Source: Chroococcidiopsis thermalis PCC 7203
GTDB lineage: Bacteria > Cyanobacteriota > Cyanobacteriia > Cyanobacteriales > Chroococcidiopsidaceae
Assembly: GCF_000317125.1 (NCBI RefSeq)
Contig: NC_019695.1
Location: 1,104,336 to 1,168,335, forward strand
DNA: 64,000 nt
Direction of reading: 5' to 3'
The notes under the pieces are model-generated. The model saw nothing but the letters and a program-made list of their open reading frames with translations, made no database searches and had not been told where the DNA came from. Shown here one piece after another: positions 17,002 through 26,811 of this stretch. Each line of letters starts with the position of its first letter. Position 1 is the first letter of the stretch. The translations under genes and the position numbers were made by a program.

Positions 17002-18591
17002 ATGGCTATTGGCTATGTCGCTCTTGTCCTCCACGCTCACCTACCCTTCGTGCGCCACCCAGAAAGTGACTACGTTCTGGAGGAAGAATGGCTTTATGAA
17101 GCGATCGCGGAAACCTACGTCCCTTTACTGCTGGTATTTGAAGGATTAAAACGAGACGGAATCGACTTTAAGATTACGATGAGCATGACACCCCCTTTGG
17201 TGTCAATGCTGCGCGATCCTCTACTCCAAGAACGGTTTGACGCTCATTTAGCTAAGCTGGAAGAGTTAGTGGAGCTAGAGGCAGAACGTAACGCTCACAA
17301 CGGTCACATTCGCTACCTTGCCGAACATTACGTCAGTGAGTTCAATCAAATTCGCCAATATTGGGAACGCTTCAACGGCGATTTAGTCACGGCATTTAAG
17401 CAGTTTCAAGACAGCAACAACCTAGAAATCATCACTTGTGGCGCTACTCACGGCTACTTACCGTTGATGAAGATGTATCCCCAGGCAGTCTGGGCGCAGA
17501 TTCAAGTCGCCTGCGAACACTACGAGCAAACTTTCGGACGACCTCCTAGAGGAATTTGGCTGCCTGAATGTGCATACTATGAGGGGTTAGAGCGAATGTT
17601 AGCCGATGCTGGCTTGCGCTACTTCCTCACCGATGGGCATGGAATTCTTTACGCCCGCCCTCGTCCTCGCTTTGGTTCTTACGCGCCCATATTTACCGAG
17701 ACTGGGGTAGCTGCTTTCGGTCGCGACCACGAATCATCTCAGCAGGTTTGGTCTTCAGAAGTCGGTTATCCTGGCGCATCTGAATATCGCGAATTTTACA
17801 AAGATTTAGGTTGGGAAGCCGAGTATGAGTACATCAAGCCCTATATCATGCCCAACGGACAGCGGAAAAATACGGGGATTAAATACCATAAAATCACTGG
17901 TCGCGGTCTGGGGTTGAGCGATAAAGCACTCTATGACCCCTACTGGGCGCGGGAAAAGGCAGCAGAACACGCTGGCAACTTCATGTACAACCGCGAACAG
18001 CAGGCTCGACATTTACACGGCATTATGCACCGTCCGCCGATTATTGTCTCGCCCTATGATGCGGAGTTATTCGGGCATTGGTGGTATGAAGGTCCTTGGT
18101 TTATCGATTACCTATTCCGTAAGTCTTGGTATGACCAGCAGACTTATCAAATGACGCACTTAGCGGATTATTTACAGGAAAACCCGACTCAGCAAGTGTG
18201 TCGTCCTTCGCAATCGAGTTGGGGTTACAAGGGATTTCACGAATACTGGTTGAACGAGACCAATGCTTGGATTTATCCGCATCTCCACAAAGCCGCCGAA
18301 CGAATGATCGAAATTGCCTACCGCGAACCCGTTGATGAGTTGGAATGGAAGGCGTTGAATCAGGCAGCGCGAGAGTTGTTACTAGCGCAGTCTTCCGACT
18401 GGGCGTTTATCATGCGAACGGGAACGATGGTTCCTTATGCGGTGAGAAGGACGCGATCGCACTTGATGCGCTTTAATAAGCTCTACGAGGATGTCAAAAT
18501 CGGCAAAATCGACAGCGGCTGGTTGGAGAAGGTAGAACAAATGGATAATATCTTCCCCGAAATCAACTACCGAGTTTATCGTCCTTTGTAA
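17002..18591 (+). CDS. GH57 1,4-alpha-glucan branching enzyme
   Basis: 529 residues from MAIGYVALVLHAHLPF, the typical GH57 opening (HAHLPFVRHPE). An upstream in-frame ATG at 16942 is not needed. The catalytic nucleophile lies in WLPECAYYEGLE and the acid/base Asp in SPYDAELFGHWW. It makes alpha-1,6 branches in glycogen in the cytosol, alongside GlgB, which is not in this window. A hairpin follows the stop. Confidence 0.93.
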   Translation: MAIGYVALVLHAHLPFVRHPESDYVLEEEWLYEAIAETYVPLLLVFEGLKRDGIDFKITMSMTPPLVSMLRDPLLQERFDAHLAKLEELVELEAERNAHNGHIRYLAEHYVSEFNQIRQYWERFNGDLVTAFKQFQDSNNLEIITCGATHGYLPLMKMYPQAVWAQIQVACEHYEQTFGRPPRGIWLPECAYYEGLERMLADAGLRYFLTDGHGILYARPRPRFGSYAPIFTETGVAAFGRDHESSQQVWSSEVGYPGASEYREFYKDLGWEAEYEYIKPYIMPNGQRKNTGIKYHKITGRGLGLSDKALYDPYWAREKAAEHAGNFMYNREQQARHLHGIMHRPPIIVSPYDAELFGHWWYEGPWFIDYLFRKSWYDQQTYQMTHLADYLQENPTQQVCRPSQSSWGYKGFHEYWLNETNAWIYPHLHKAAERMIEIAYREPVDELEWKALNQAARELLLAQSSDWAFIMRTGTMVPYAVRRTRSHLMRFNKLYEDVKIGKIDSGWLEKVEQMDNIFPEINYRVYRPL

Positions 18592-18611
18592 TTTATTTGC
18601 AATTTACACGT

Positions 18612-18635
18612 AGGGGCGCACAGATGTGCGCCCCT
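18612..18635. terminator. GC-rich hairpin after the branching enzyme
   Basis: AGGGGCGCAC-AGAT-GTGCGCCCCT is perfect over 10-base arms, 20 bases after the stop. Nearly the same hairpin occurs at 18992-19017 and a related one at 20864-20883, so it is also a dispersed repeat. There is no T-tract. Confidence 0.65.
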
Positions 18636-18648
18636 AAGGCGTTTAACA

Positions 18649-18876
18649 TTAACCAGGTAAATTATTGCTCGTATAAGCATCCATCCGGTATGCCGGAGTG
18701 CGATCGCTGTAATCTATATCAGTACCAGTGATAGATTTGGCTAACTTTTCAAAAGACTTACTACGCCAGTTGCGATCGTGGATCGGTTTTCTTTGCTCTC
18801 CTAAAAAATATGCTTGGGTTCCGATGACAGAAGCTGCTACCCAACCGATTACCAATAGTGCAATTAGAATAGTCAT
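18649..18876 (-). CDS. Small membrane protein, Psb35-like
   Basis: 75 residues: one N-terminal membrane helix (TILIALLVIGWVAASVIGTQAYF, about 2-24), then a polar tail with KPIHDRNWRS. Length and the GTQAYFLGEQ-KPIHDRNW pattern agree with my memory of a conserved cyanobacterial thylakoid protein named Psb35 that associates with PSII/CP47 complexes. Without a search I give no symbol. It is convergent with the branching enzyme. Confidence 0.75.
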   Translation of the reverse strand: MTILIALLVIGWVAASVIGTQAYFLGEQRKPIHDRNWRSKSFEKLAKSITGTDIDYSDRTPAYRMDAYTSNNLPG

Positions 18877-18991
18877 CGCTGTTACCTCGCTTTAAGTTGT
18901 GTAACTTTATGTAAATAAAAGTAACAATATTTTGCAAAGAGTCTCAATACGTGCAAACCGAACATCAAGTAGGGAATTCCTCCCTATGACA

Positions 18992-19017
18992 GAGGGGCGT
19001 ACAGATGTACGCCCCTC
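18992..19017. repeat. GC-rich hairpin, second copy
   Basis: GAGGGGCGTAC-AGAT-GTACGCCCCTC has perfect 11-base arms. It lies downstream of the TIR-like gene (minus strand), where it can act as its terminator. Confidence 0.65.
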
Positions 19018-19051
19018 ATTTCCGAATCGCAATTTCGTGTAGAAAAACAAA

Positions 19052-19819
19052 TTAGGAAAACAAACTATATCTCTGTAACTGGTTTTCAATTGTTTTGGGC
19101 AAAATTTTATTTAATTCTTTACCGTCTTTAAATTGTAGAGTTTGTAAAGATGGTAAATCGAAGGGTAATTGTCCTTCTAAATCTCGCTGCATGTGTGCGA
19201 GTAAAATTTGCTCGGAACGTTTTGTTTGAATCGCATAGCCAATTTCTACACAAACATTAGGGCTAGGAATTAACTGATTGCTGTCCTCTTGAGAAATACT
19301 CGTAATTGGCGTACTATCGGCAATAAATAGTAAACTTTTACGAATGTTGAGCAGCATTTGGCGATTGAGTCGGAGCGGATTCTCTTTAGAACGATAAGAT
19401 TCTACTAAGGATATAGGTAAGCGCGATCGCTTATTTAATGTTTCTAGGGCTTGTTGCAATCCTTCCCGCAAAACTTCGCTAGCTGCGCTATATTCTATTT
19501 GGTAAGATAAAAAAATTGTCGGGTCTTGTAGAGCAGATACCGCTTGCTTAGTAAAGTAAATTTCGTGACTGATTAAGTCAATATTCGAGATAACGTAACC
19601 ACCGCTACCCTCAATATAAAACTCGACAGCCTCTCCTTCTAAATAGCGCTGAAACCATGCCGATTTTTTAACTTCCTCGCTGTCGTTTAAAAAATCAGCT
19701 CTCAATCCCGATTTCAACAGACTATTCTTACTCAATCGCAAATCGTGAGTGCGTTTTTCTAATTCTTTAACTGGCTCGTATTTTTCTAGAAACCAAGCTT
19801 TGAGCGCAATGATTGCCAT
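19052..19819 (-). CDS. Protein with a TIR-like nucleotide-binding domain
   Basis: 255 residues. The C-terminal third shows the pattern of TIR-like (PF10137-type) domains: LLFIADSTPI, then PSPNVCVEIGYAIQTKR with a candidate catalytic Glu, then LLAHMQRDLEGQLPFDLPSLQ. In related enzymes this Glu hydrolyses NAD+. The N-terminal 150 residues are not recognised and contain an EFYIEGSGGYV strand region. It has no operon partner on its strand within 400 bases, though a NADAR gene is the next gene upstream. NADase activity is an inference. Confidence 0.65.
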   Translation of the reverse strand: MAIIALKAWFLEKYEPVKELEKRTHDLRLSKNSLLKSGLRADFLNDSEEVKKSAWFQRYLEGEAVEFYIEGSGGYVISNIDLISHEIYFTKQAVSALQDPTIFLSYQIEYSAASEVLREGLQQALETLNKRSRLPISLVESYRSKENPLRLNRQMLLNIRKSLLFIADSTPITSISQEDSNQLIPSPNVCVEIGYAIQTKRSEQILLAHMQRDLEGQLPFDLPSLQTLQFKDGKELNKILPKTIENQLQRYSLFS

Positions 19820-20227
19820 TCTCGATTTAACCGTAAAACAATAACACCCAAGCTAGCACTAGCTGAGGAATTTCCTCTGTCTTTCAAGCTTAGGTAGGGA
19901 TATTCTGAACTCTACCTTACTAATACTAGTAAATTAATACTAGTATAGCAAGCTCGGATATATTGCCCCCTATTTGCGCGTATTTGAGGAAATATCAACC
20001 TGTGAGTTGGGTGTTATTTTTATTCGATCGGACAGAAGAGAAATCAGCAGTTCTTGTTTACCTCTTAACTCAATAGAAGTTGGCTTTTCAATCTGCCAAT
20101 TGAAGCTCTTTTGCTTCAATTACTAAATTATCACTATGAATTTTAAAGGTAATATGTTAGAAAATAATCTTTACCTTTTCGGTAAAAGTTAAGTTTTGAA
20201 AAGTGAATTGGGGGAATAGATAATAAG
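19820..20227. other. 408-base spacer, TIR-like to NADAR genes
   Basis: AT-rich, with a short direct repeat of ACTAGTAAATTAATACTAGTA around 19925-19945 and a TTTACCTTTTCGGTAAA hairpin near 20171. It has no gene. It should contain the promoter of the TIR-like gene. Confidence 0.5.
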
Positions 20228-20710
20228 TTATTGGTAGTCGTGCAGCGCCCGATCGCCGATCTGAGCTATTTCTCGAATTTCCTGACGCACGCTCATCAAG
20301 ATCTTCCCCAGATAGTTCTGACCCGTGCGATCGCAACCGCAGCCCCAATAGTAATCAGTCGGCGAGTTTTCTACCAGTAATTCGTCTCCAGTTGCAATCA
20401 AAATCGATTGAATATCGGGATAGGTCAGAAACTTCTGGCGCACGGCGACGTGCATGACCTGGGTTTTGACTTGTTCCCAATCGGAACGAACTTGAAGAGT
20501 GCGATCGCGTCCTAGTGCGGCAGCTTGCTCTGGTGTTGCCGCAGCATGAATGATAGGAATAATGGCTTCATTAGCACTACCGACAAATTTTTGTGCTTGA
20601 TAATAATGCTCTACTGTTGACCAGTAAGTACCCTGGATGTCGATCGAGTGGGGTGAAAAGTTAGAAAAACACCCGTAGGGTTCGCATACCTTGTAAAAGT
20701 AGATTGCCAT
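20228..20710 (-). CDS. NADAR-family N-glycosidase (YbiA-like)
   Basis: 160 residues with the family pattern: FYKVCEPYGCFSNFSPHSI at the N-terminus, WSTVEHYYQAQKF near 31-43, and DYYWGCG near the C-terminus. NADAR proteins cleave N-glycosidic bonds. Some act on riboflavin intermediates (YbiA) and others remove ADP-ribose from nucleobases. Which reaction applies here is not shown by the sequence. It is immediately upstream of the TIR-like gene on the same strand, which hints at a shared NAD/ADP-ribose theme. Confidence 0.88.
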   Translation of the reverse strand: MAIYFYKVCEPYGCFSNFSPHSIDIQGTYWSTVEHYYQAQKFVGSANEAIIPIIHAAATPEQAAALGRDRTLQVRSDWEQVKTQVMHVAVRQKFLTYPDIQSILIATGDELLVENSPTDYYWGCGCDRTGQNYLGKILMSVRQEIREIAQIGDRALHDYQ

Positions 20711-20863
20711 TCGATTAAATCGTTTTTATTTTTAAATACTTTCTTTAATCGATTATTACAGTTTCTTTGCAGACACCAAATCTATTCAGCCCAATTCAGA
20801 GGGGCGGATATAGCGTTCCCATTGAAATGCGATACGTTTGTAGGGGCGCAATATTTGTAGTAG

Positions 20864-20883
20864 GGGCGCACAGCTGTGCGCCC
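20864..20883. repeat. Perfect 20-base palindrome
   Basis: GGGCGCACAGCTGTGCGCCC is preceded by TAGGGGCGCA at 20841. It belongs to the same GGGGCGCACAG hairpin family as 18612. It lies 3' of the LysR gene and upstream of the NADAR gene. Confidence 0.7.
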
Positions 20884-20974
20884 TACCGATCTGCAATCAA
20901 AAACTGCTTTGAGATCGGCGTGATGGACACCAATACCAATAAAAAGGAAATGAGAGATGCGATCGCCAGCGTCT

Positions 20975-21895
20975 CTACAGCGTTCCTTTTGTTTGTTCTA
21001 CAATTTGCTGGGCAGCATTTAACAAATACTCAAAATAAGTACGGGCGACGACAGACATTTGCTTGCCAGCAGGATAAACCATATACCAGTTGCGCTCAAT
21101 GGGAAAATATTCCACATCCAGCACGGTTAATTCTGGATTAGCGGATTCTGGGATGATGGTGTGGCGCGAGAGGACGGAAAGACCCAAACCCCCTGCGATC
21201 GCCTGCTTGATTGCCTCGTTACTGCCTAATTCGAGCTTAACTTTCAGTTTAATCCCCTGCTCGTCAAAGAGCTTCTGTACCGCCGTGCGCGTTCCCGAAC
21301 CTGGTTCGCGCAGGATAAACGGTTCTTCGCTTAATTGTTGCAAGGAAATATTTTTTTCCCCTGCCAGCGGATGATTGGCTGGCGCAAGCACGACTAAGGG
21401 GTTTTCTAAAAATGGCTGGAAACCGATATCGAGATGTTCTGGTAGCTGACTCATGATATACAAGTCGTCCAGATTCTCCTTCAGGCGATCGACAATCCCT
21501 GAATGATTCGTTACCTGTAAGGCGATATCAATCCCTGGGTAAAGCTGGCAAAATGGTCCTAACAGGCGCGGTACGAAGTATTTGGCAGTGGTAATGACCG
21601 CAAGTCGCAATCTCCCCTGCTTCAAACCTTTCAAATCTGCTACCGTCATCTCAAATTGAGCGAGTTTCTCAAAAATTTCCCGACAGGTAGCAAATAGTTC
21701 TCGTCCTGCCTCCGTGAGGTAGAGACGCTTACCCACTTGCTCGAATAGAGGTAGACCGACCGCCTTGGTTAGCTGCTTCACCTGCATGGAAACAGTCGGT
21801 TGGGTTAAAAATAACTCTTCTGCGGCACGGGTAAAGCTACCATTGCGCGCCGCAGCTTCAAACACCTTTAATTGGTGAAGCGTTGCTTGCTTCAC
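20975..21895 (-). CDS. LysR-type regulator, CcmR/CmpR/RbcR family
   Basis: 306 residues. The N-terminal HTH (LHQLKVFEAAARNGSFTRAAEELFLTQPTVSMQVKQL) and effector domain (REPGSGTRTAVQKLF, SNEAIKQAIAGGLGLSVLS) closely fit the cyanobacterial regulators that control CO2-uptake genes (NdhR/CcmR represses ndhF3-type operons, CmpR activates bicarbonate transport). Position next to the ccm and ndhF3-ndhD3-cupA operons supports a role in inorganic-carbon response. I cannot decide which subfamily, so no symbol is given. Confidence 0.92.
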   Translation of the reverse strand: MKQATLHQLKVFEAAARNGSFTRAAEELFLTQPTVSMQVKQLTKAVGLPLFEQVGKRLYLTEAGRELFATCREIFEKLAQFEMTVADLKGLKQGRLRLAVITTAKYFVPRLLGPFCQLYPGIDIALQVTNHSGIVDRLKENLDDLYIMSQLPEHLDIGFQPFLENPLVVLAPANHPLAGEKNISLQQLSEEPFILREPGSGTRTAVQKLFDEQGIKLKVKLELGSNEAIKQAIAGGLGLSVLSRHTIIPESANPELTVLDVEYFPIERNWYMVYPAGKQMSVVARTYFEYLLNAAQQIVEQTKGTL

Positions 21896-22173
21896 TGCTA
21901 TTCTCCTAGCAGATTGAATTATAGATATGTACCTATAATACCTATTAAAAACTATGGCTTTTATTTATAGTGAATATGAGTTACCATTCTTTACAACTGA
22001 AAGAGCGTAAGATGACTTCCAAGCAGCGTTGCACGTCGCTATGGGGTGTAGGGAATTGATTTACTCTTCTCCTGTGAATGGTCTAGCCCACCAGCCGCAG
22101 AATTTCACCGACATTTCATCAGCGCGTGCGATGCTTTTCCTTAGTTCTTATGACGAGCTGTCAATAGCAGCAA

Positions 22174-22962
22174 TTACAGATCGCGAGGGATGATTTCTTC
22201 TTCTTTAAGTGGCACGGGCAAATTAGCTAAATCTGGTAATTGTACGAGTTCTTTTTCCTTTTCCTTCTCCTTGATGGCGAGTGGTAGTTGTAAAGGTTGC
22301 TGTTGCTCGATCCAGCAGCTTGCCAGTGGTAAGGTCTGTTCTAAATCGTCCAAGGGTCTAGGAATCACCATCACGGCGTTGAGTTCGCCAATCCGTTCTG
22401 CCTCGTACATTCCTGCTTCTACAGCGACGGCAACATTAGATACGCTACCGCGAATGATGACGGTACACAACCCAGCTCCAATGCGTTCGTAGGAAGCAAG
22501 TTGCACGTCGGCAGCTTTGAGCATGGCATCGGCTGCACCTACCATTGCAGGAAATCCCCGTGTTTCTAGCAGTCCGACAGCTTGATGACTGAGGCGGCTG
22601 TAACCTCTTGCGGTCAATTGTTGCAAGCGCAGACCAATTGGTAATACAGCTTCTAGATTCGGCAAAGGGCGAGGTATGACTAATGAGGAAACTAATTCGC
22701 CAAAGCTTTCAGCCGTTGCCGCACCTTCCCTCACGGCGAGGCGAACATCGGCAGTACGACCGCGCACGATCGCCGTACAGTGCCCACCGCCAATTTTCTC
22801 GTATCCTACTAGGGTGACTTCAGCAGTCTTGAGCATCATGTCTGCCGTCCCGACAATTGCGGGAAAGCTGCGGGTAGATACCAAGCCTAAAGCCATTTCC
22901 TGAAAGTTTTGTACCCGATGTTCTTGCCCAGAAGTGGCGAACCCTTGATTCTGTGTCTGCAT
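22174..22962 (-). CDS. ccmO: Carboxysome shell protein with two BMC domains
   Basis: 262 residues with two bacterial microcompartment domains in tandem: about 25-115 (ALGLVSTRSFPAIVGTADMMLK) and about 125-215 (AVGLLETRGFPAMVGAADAMLK), each ending in VIPRPL. This double-BMC layout defines CcmO, a shell component of beta-carboxysomes. The C-terminal 45 residues are charged and low-complexity (KEKEKEKE). It is last in the minus-strand ccmKKLMNO operon, 180 bases after ccmN. Confidence 0.95.
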   Translation of the reverse strand: MQTQNQGFATSGQEHRVQNFQEMALGLVSTRSFPAIVGTADMMLKTAEVTLVGYEKIGGGHCTAIVRGRTADVRLAVREGAATAESFGELVSSLVIPRPLPNLEAVLPIGLRLQQLTARGYSRLSHQAVGLLETRGFPAMVGAADAMLKAADVQLASYERIGAGLCTVIIRGSVSNVAVAVEAGMYEAERIGELNAVMVIPRPLDDLEQTLPLASCWIEQQQPLQLPLAIKEKEKEKELVQLPDLANLPVPLKEEEIIPRDL

Positions 22963-23142
22963 GGTAGATCTAACCGATTTTAGATTCTAGATTTTAGATT
23001 TTAAATGAGGATTTGTCGGTGCGTACCGCGACAACGCAAGTCAGAATAATTCTAAAATCGTCAGTCTGGGCATTTTCCGGCTTCATCCTATTTACAGATA
23101 AAGTTAATCCCATCCAAATTCCAAATCTAAAATTGCCTTGAC

Positions 23143-23775
23143 TTAGGTTCCTTGAGATGGAGGAGTATCTGGTGGTGGTTGGTTCAATGATTGACTATGG
23201 GGAAACAACGTTGCCATCAACCGCGTGATGGAAGCTTTACCATAAACAATGCGATCGCCACTCGGTTGAGTTGGTTCTAGTTGACTTTGTGCCGATCCAG
23301 CCATCTGACCGTTAGACTCAGGTGTTGCTCCAAGTGTTGCCGATGTTGGTGGCGATGGCTGAGTTGCATCAGTTGGCGGTGTCGGTGCTGCTTCAACCTC
23401 AACAGTAGAATCTACCGTTAAGTGACGGCTGGTATCTCCTAGCAAAGAACCTGGAGGAATCACTTGTTTGGGAGCGACAGAACAATTAAAAACTGTCGTT
23501 GCCGCACCGACGCAAGCATTTGCTCCGATTGTAGCTTTACCTACCACTAAAACCCCAGCTCCGAGATTAACTCCCGTCTCGATCTCTACATTTCCGTCAT
23601 GGGCGTGCAGCACGACTCCCATGCCAATACATACTCCTGCTGCAATAATAATTTTACTGTTTGGGTCGGCATGGAAAACTACCCCAGGAGCGATCGCTGC
23701 CGTGCGATCGATTATCACCTCGCCACTGATATGCGAATTAAAGTTACCAATTGGGTGTAGTGGCGATAAAGACAT
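23143..23775 (-). CDS. ccmN: Carboxysome assembly protein CcmN
   Basis: 210 residues. Left-handed beta-helix hexapeptide repeats span about 14-120 (GEVIIDRTAAIAPGVVF, GVCIGMGVVLHAHDGNVEIE). A Pro/Thr/Ser-rich linker (130-175) leads to the C-terminal amphipathic encapsulation peptide (VYGKASITRLMATLFPHSQ). In beta-carboxysomes that peptide ties the CcmM/Rubisco core to the CcmK shell. It sits between ccmM and ccmO. Confidence 0.95.
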   Translation of the reverse strand: MSLSPLHPIGNFNSHISGEVIIDRTAAIAPGVVFHADPNSKIIIAAGVCIGMGVVLHAHDGNVEIETGVNLGAGVLVVGKATIGANACVGAATTVFNCSVAPKQVIPPGSLLGDTSRHLTVDSTVEVEAAPTPPTDATQPSPPTSATLGATPESNGQMAGSAQSQLEPTQPSGDRIVYGKASITRLMATLFPHSQSLNQPPPDTPPSQGT

Positions 23776-24009
23776 CTAGATTAAATCCTTTGAACGGGAG
23801 TCGGGAGTCGGGAAGCGGGTGGAGGGCGAGGTTTCCTCGCCATCGGAACCGCGTAGTCGGGAGTCGGAGAAGAGGAGGAAGACAAGGTGATGGAGATAGT
23901 GAGGGAATGAGTTATGTTGTTATTTCCCCTTGTCCTCTTGTCCTCTTGCCCTTCCTTAGCCCCTAGCCCCCCTTCTTTTTCCCTACTCCCTACTCCCTAC
24001 TCCCTCATC
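23776..24009. repeat. STRR-rich spacer between ccmM and ccmN
   Basis: Units GGGAGTC, CTTGTCCTC and CTACTCC repeat through this 234-base spacer. It interrupts an otherwise compact operon and has no gene. Confidence 0.7.
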
Positions 24010-25710
24010 TTATGGACGTTGGATAATCGTTTCCAGCACCCGTCGTTTTTGTTTAGAGTCAATCCCGACCAACCGGACGTATTCACCAGGGTGGTTAGCC
24101 AGACAAGTTTCCAGCGCGTTCACTACCTCTGACTCATTTCTGGTAGTAATCGGACTACAACTCTGCCAAGAACCAGTGCGGAAACGGCGTTGGTCTACGT
24201 GTTCCGAGCCAATTGTATGCCCAGCTGCCAATAGGTGGCGTACTTGGTCTACAATATCGCCCCCCAGCTTAGAACTCGTTACCCTACCCGAATTGGAACT
24301 ACTGCCATTACCATATGAAGGAGCAGAGGCGTAGTTAGAATGACCTGCTGAATGACCTGCTGAGTGAGAAATCACTGGTCCGTCGGGACGCTGAATAATG
24401 GTTTCTAGTACCCGCTGTCTCCGTCTGGGGTCAACGCCGATCAAGCGCACGTACTCCCCTGAAAACTCAGCGAGGCTGGCTTCCACGGCTGAAATAACCT
24501 GAGATACCTGGTTAGAGTTAATTGTGCCGCAGCTAGCCCAAGAACCGGTACGGAAGCGGCGTTGGTCTACGTGTTCTGTCCCAACTTGATAGCCTTGTGC
24601 CAGCAAACCACGAATTTGCTCTACGGTCTCGGAATCGAGTTTGGAGCTGCCTGTCGAGCCTCCGCCATAGCTGCCACTGCTAGCCGCACTACTGCGGTAG
24701 CTGCTACTAGCTGGTGGTACGGTAACTCTCGCCGCGCCGTTACTTTGGATTAAGGCTTGTCCGTTAGGTCTTTGAATAATTGTTTCTAATACTCGTTGCC
24801 TGCGTCTGGGGTCAATCCCAAACAACCGGACGTATTCGCCTTCATGTTCTGCCAAACAAGATTCTAAAGCTGCGATCGCCTCTGACTCCGAGCGAGGTTC
24901 GAGTGGCGTGCAACTCTTCCACGTCCCAGTGCGGAAACGGCGCTGGTCTACGTGTTCTGTCCCGATTTTGTATCCTTGCGACAATAGGTGTCGCACTTGC
25001 TCCACTGCTTCTGTATTCAATCTTCTACCCATGATTCCACTAGCACTCCCATTAACGCCTTTATCCCCATCCGCTTGAGGTTGTGACAACTCGTCGCGAA
25101 TGGGGGTGATGCAAGCCTTATCGTCAGCACAAAGATAACCCGATCGCAGCGCGTTATTGACCCCAATGACGTGACGCGCAAACTCTCGATCTACTTGTTG
25201 CACGTCGGGTAAGCGATCGGCTTGCTGTTGGTTGGTAATCGTCGCTCCCGAAGGTACGTACTTCCCAGCCGGGATTTCTACATCTTGGATCAGAACGTGC
25301 ATCATGACAATGCAACCATTACCAATTCTGGCGTTGAATACGGTGGAACGAAAGCCGATGAAGCAATCGTCTCCTACGTATGCCGGTCCGTGAATCAACG
25401 CCATATGAGTAATGGAAGTATTTTTCCCGACCCATACCGAATATTGTTTGCCATCGTCCCCGATCACGCGACCTTGTTCCAGTCCGTGAATCACTACCCC
25501 ATCCTGCACGTTCGTGCCTGCACCGATATGAAAAGGAGTGCCTTCATCGGCGCGAATTGAAGTTCCTGGCGCGATTAGGACGTTAGAACTGATATGGACG
25601 TTCCCAATCACGTTGGAAAAGGAATGTACGTATGCAGTTTCGTCAATCTGTGGCTCTGCCAAATTTTTTGACCAGGGGGTAGGCGGGGCAGCATAGCTGC
25701 GGGCTACCAT
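24010..25710 (-). CDS. ccmM: Carboxysome scaffold CcmM with gamma-carbonic anhydrase and three SSU-like domains
   Basis: 566 residues. Residues 1-205 form a gamma-carbonic anhydrase-like beta helix with the zinc ligands His75, His102 and His107. Cys194 and Cys200 match the disulfide pair needed for activity in other CcmM proteins. Three Rubisco-small-subunit-like modules follow (about 228-315, 355-440 and 478-566), each with the signature [15 protein letters not shown] or its SEHVDQ variant, joined by Ser/Gly-rich linkers. These modules condense Rubisco. An internal start producing the short M35 form is known in the family, but I did not locate it with confidence. Confidence 0.97.
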   Translation of the reverse strand: MVARSYAAPPTPWSKNLAEPQIDETAYVHSFSNVIGNVHISSNVLIAPGTSIRADEGTPFHIGAGTNVQDGVVIHGLEQGRVIGDDGKQYSVWVGKNTSITHMALIHGPAYVGDDCFIGFRSTVFNARIGNGCIVMMHVLIQDVEIPAGKYVPSGATITNQQQADRLPDVQQVDREFARHVIGVNNALRSGYLCADDKACITPIRDELSQPQADGDKGVNGSASGIMGRRLNTEAVEQVRHLLSQGYKIGTEHVDQRRFRTGTWKSCTPLEPRSESEAIAALESCLAEHEGEYVRLFGIDPRRRQRVLETIIQRPNGQALIQSNGAARVTVPPASSSYRSSAASSGSYGGGSTGSSKLDSETVEQIRGLLAQGYQVGTEHVDQRRFRTGSWASCGTINSNQVSQVISAVEASLAEFSGEYVRLIGVDPRRRQRVLETIIQRPDGPVISHSAGHSAGHSNYASAPSYGNGSSSNSGRVTSSKLGGDIVDQVRHLLAAGHTIGSEHVDQRRFRTGSWQSCSPITTRNESEVVNALETCLANHPGEYVRLVGIDSKQKRRVLETIIQRP

Positions 25711-25765
25711 ACGTTAAAATCCTCTGAAATATCCTGTTGCTATGAATTGATTTTGCCGCGATCGC

Positions 25766-26080
25766 CTAAGGAAAGCTCGATCGGTCTTGCTCTCTTTTGC
25801 TGTACAGGTTGCGATTGTCTACGCTGACAGTATCGATAATTCCTACTACCAATGCATCTAGGGGACGCGATTGATTGCCGTCGATCTGACGGGCAGCACT
25901 GCCGCGACTAACTAAAACCCACTCATCTACACCAGCACCTATCCAATCGGCTGCTACCTCATATTTAGGTAGCAGGCGACCGTCAGCATCGATAAATTGC
26001 AACAACAGTAGCTTGGCTCCTCGCAAACTTGGTTCTTTGTGGGTACTGACAACCGTACCCCGAACTTGAGCGATTTGCAT
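25766..26080 (-). CDS. ccmL: Carboxysome vertex protein CcmL
   Basis: 104 residues, beginning MQIAQVRGTVVSTHKEPSLRG, the typical start of the pentameric EutN/CcmL family that caps icosahedral vertices. It ends 55 bases before ccmM and starts 6 bases after the ccmK upstream of it, so translation is probably coupled. Confidence 0.97.
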   Translation of the reverse strand: MQIAQVRGTVVSTHKEPSLRGAKLLLLQFIDADGRLLPKYEVAADWIGAGVDEWVLVSRGSAARQIDGNQSRPLDALVVGIIDTVSVDNRNLYSKREQDRSSFP

Positions 26081-26086
26081 TCAGGG

Positions 26087-26428
26087 TTACGGTCTGTTGT
26101 AAGGACGGATACCGCTGACGCTCTCGCGGAACTGTTCTACAGCTTCTGTATAACGAATCGGCAGCACGTATTCTAGGTTTTCGTGAGGACGAGCGATGAT
26201 GTGGGTAGACAAGACCTGTCCGCCATTCACGCGCTTGACGGAATCTATACCAGCGGATACCGAAGCTTGCACTTCCGAAACATCGCCTCGTACGATCACC
26301 GTGACTCGACCGCTACCGATCTTTTCATAGCCCACCAGAGTGACGCGAGCTGCTTTTACCATCGCGTCTGCTGCTTCCACAACTGCGGGGAAGCCCAACG
26401 TTTCAATCATTCCTACTGCGATTGCCAT
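26087..26428 (-). CDS. ccmK: Carboxysome hexameric shell protein CcmK (CcmK1-like)
   Basis: 113 residues with a single BMC domain ([52 protein letters not shown]). It is nearly identical to the next gene but has a C-terminal extension ([11 protein letters not shown]). It forms hexameric facets with pores for bicarbonate and ribulose bisphosphate. It is second in the ccm operon. Confidence 0.96.
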   Translation of the reverse strand: MAIAVGMIETLGFPAVVEAADAMVKAARVTLVGYEKIGSGRVTVIVRGDVSEVQASVSAGIDSVKRVNGGQVLSTHIIARPHENLEYVLPIRYTEAVEQFRESVSGIRPYNRP

Positions 26429-26502
26429 TTTGTTTTACTCCGTAACTGAAAGTAGCGTAAGGTTATCAAACTGAAAAACTGAAAGCTGAGGATTTATCGC
26501 GG

Positions 26503-26811
26503 CTAAGTGCGGAACTGTTCTACAGCCTCGGTATAGCGAATTGGCAGTACGTATTCGAGGTTTTCGTGGGGACGGGCAATGATGTGCGTGGAGAGAACTT
26601 CACCACCATTGACTCTTTTAGCTGCTTCAATGCCAGCGGAAACCGAAGCTTGTACTTCTGAAACGTCGCCCCGCACGATCACCGTGACGCGAGCGCTACC
26701 AATTTTCTCGTAACCCACTAGAGTGACACGGGCAGCTTTTACCATCGCATCTGCTGCTTCAACAACTGCGGGAAAGCCCTTGGTCTCAATCATTCCAACC
26801 GCGATCGGCAT
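26503..26811 (-). CDS. ccmK: Carboxysome hexameric shell protein CcmK (CcmK2-like)
   Basis: 102 residues, first gene of the ccm operon. It is a tandem paralogue of the next gene, with the same [25 protein letters not shown] core and a shorter tail ending [10 protein letters not shown]. It opens at ATG ([17 protein letters not shown]). The two genes probably arose by local duplication and give the shell its main facet proteins. Confidence 0.96.
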   Translation of the reverse strand: MPIAVGMIETKGFPAVVEAADAMVKAARVTLVGYEKIGSARVTVIVRGDVSEVQASVSAGIEAAKRVNGGEVLSTHIIARPHENLEYVLPIRYTEAVEQFRT

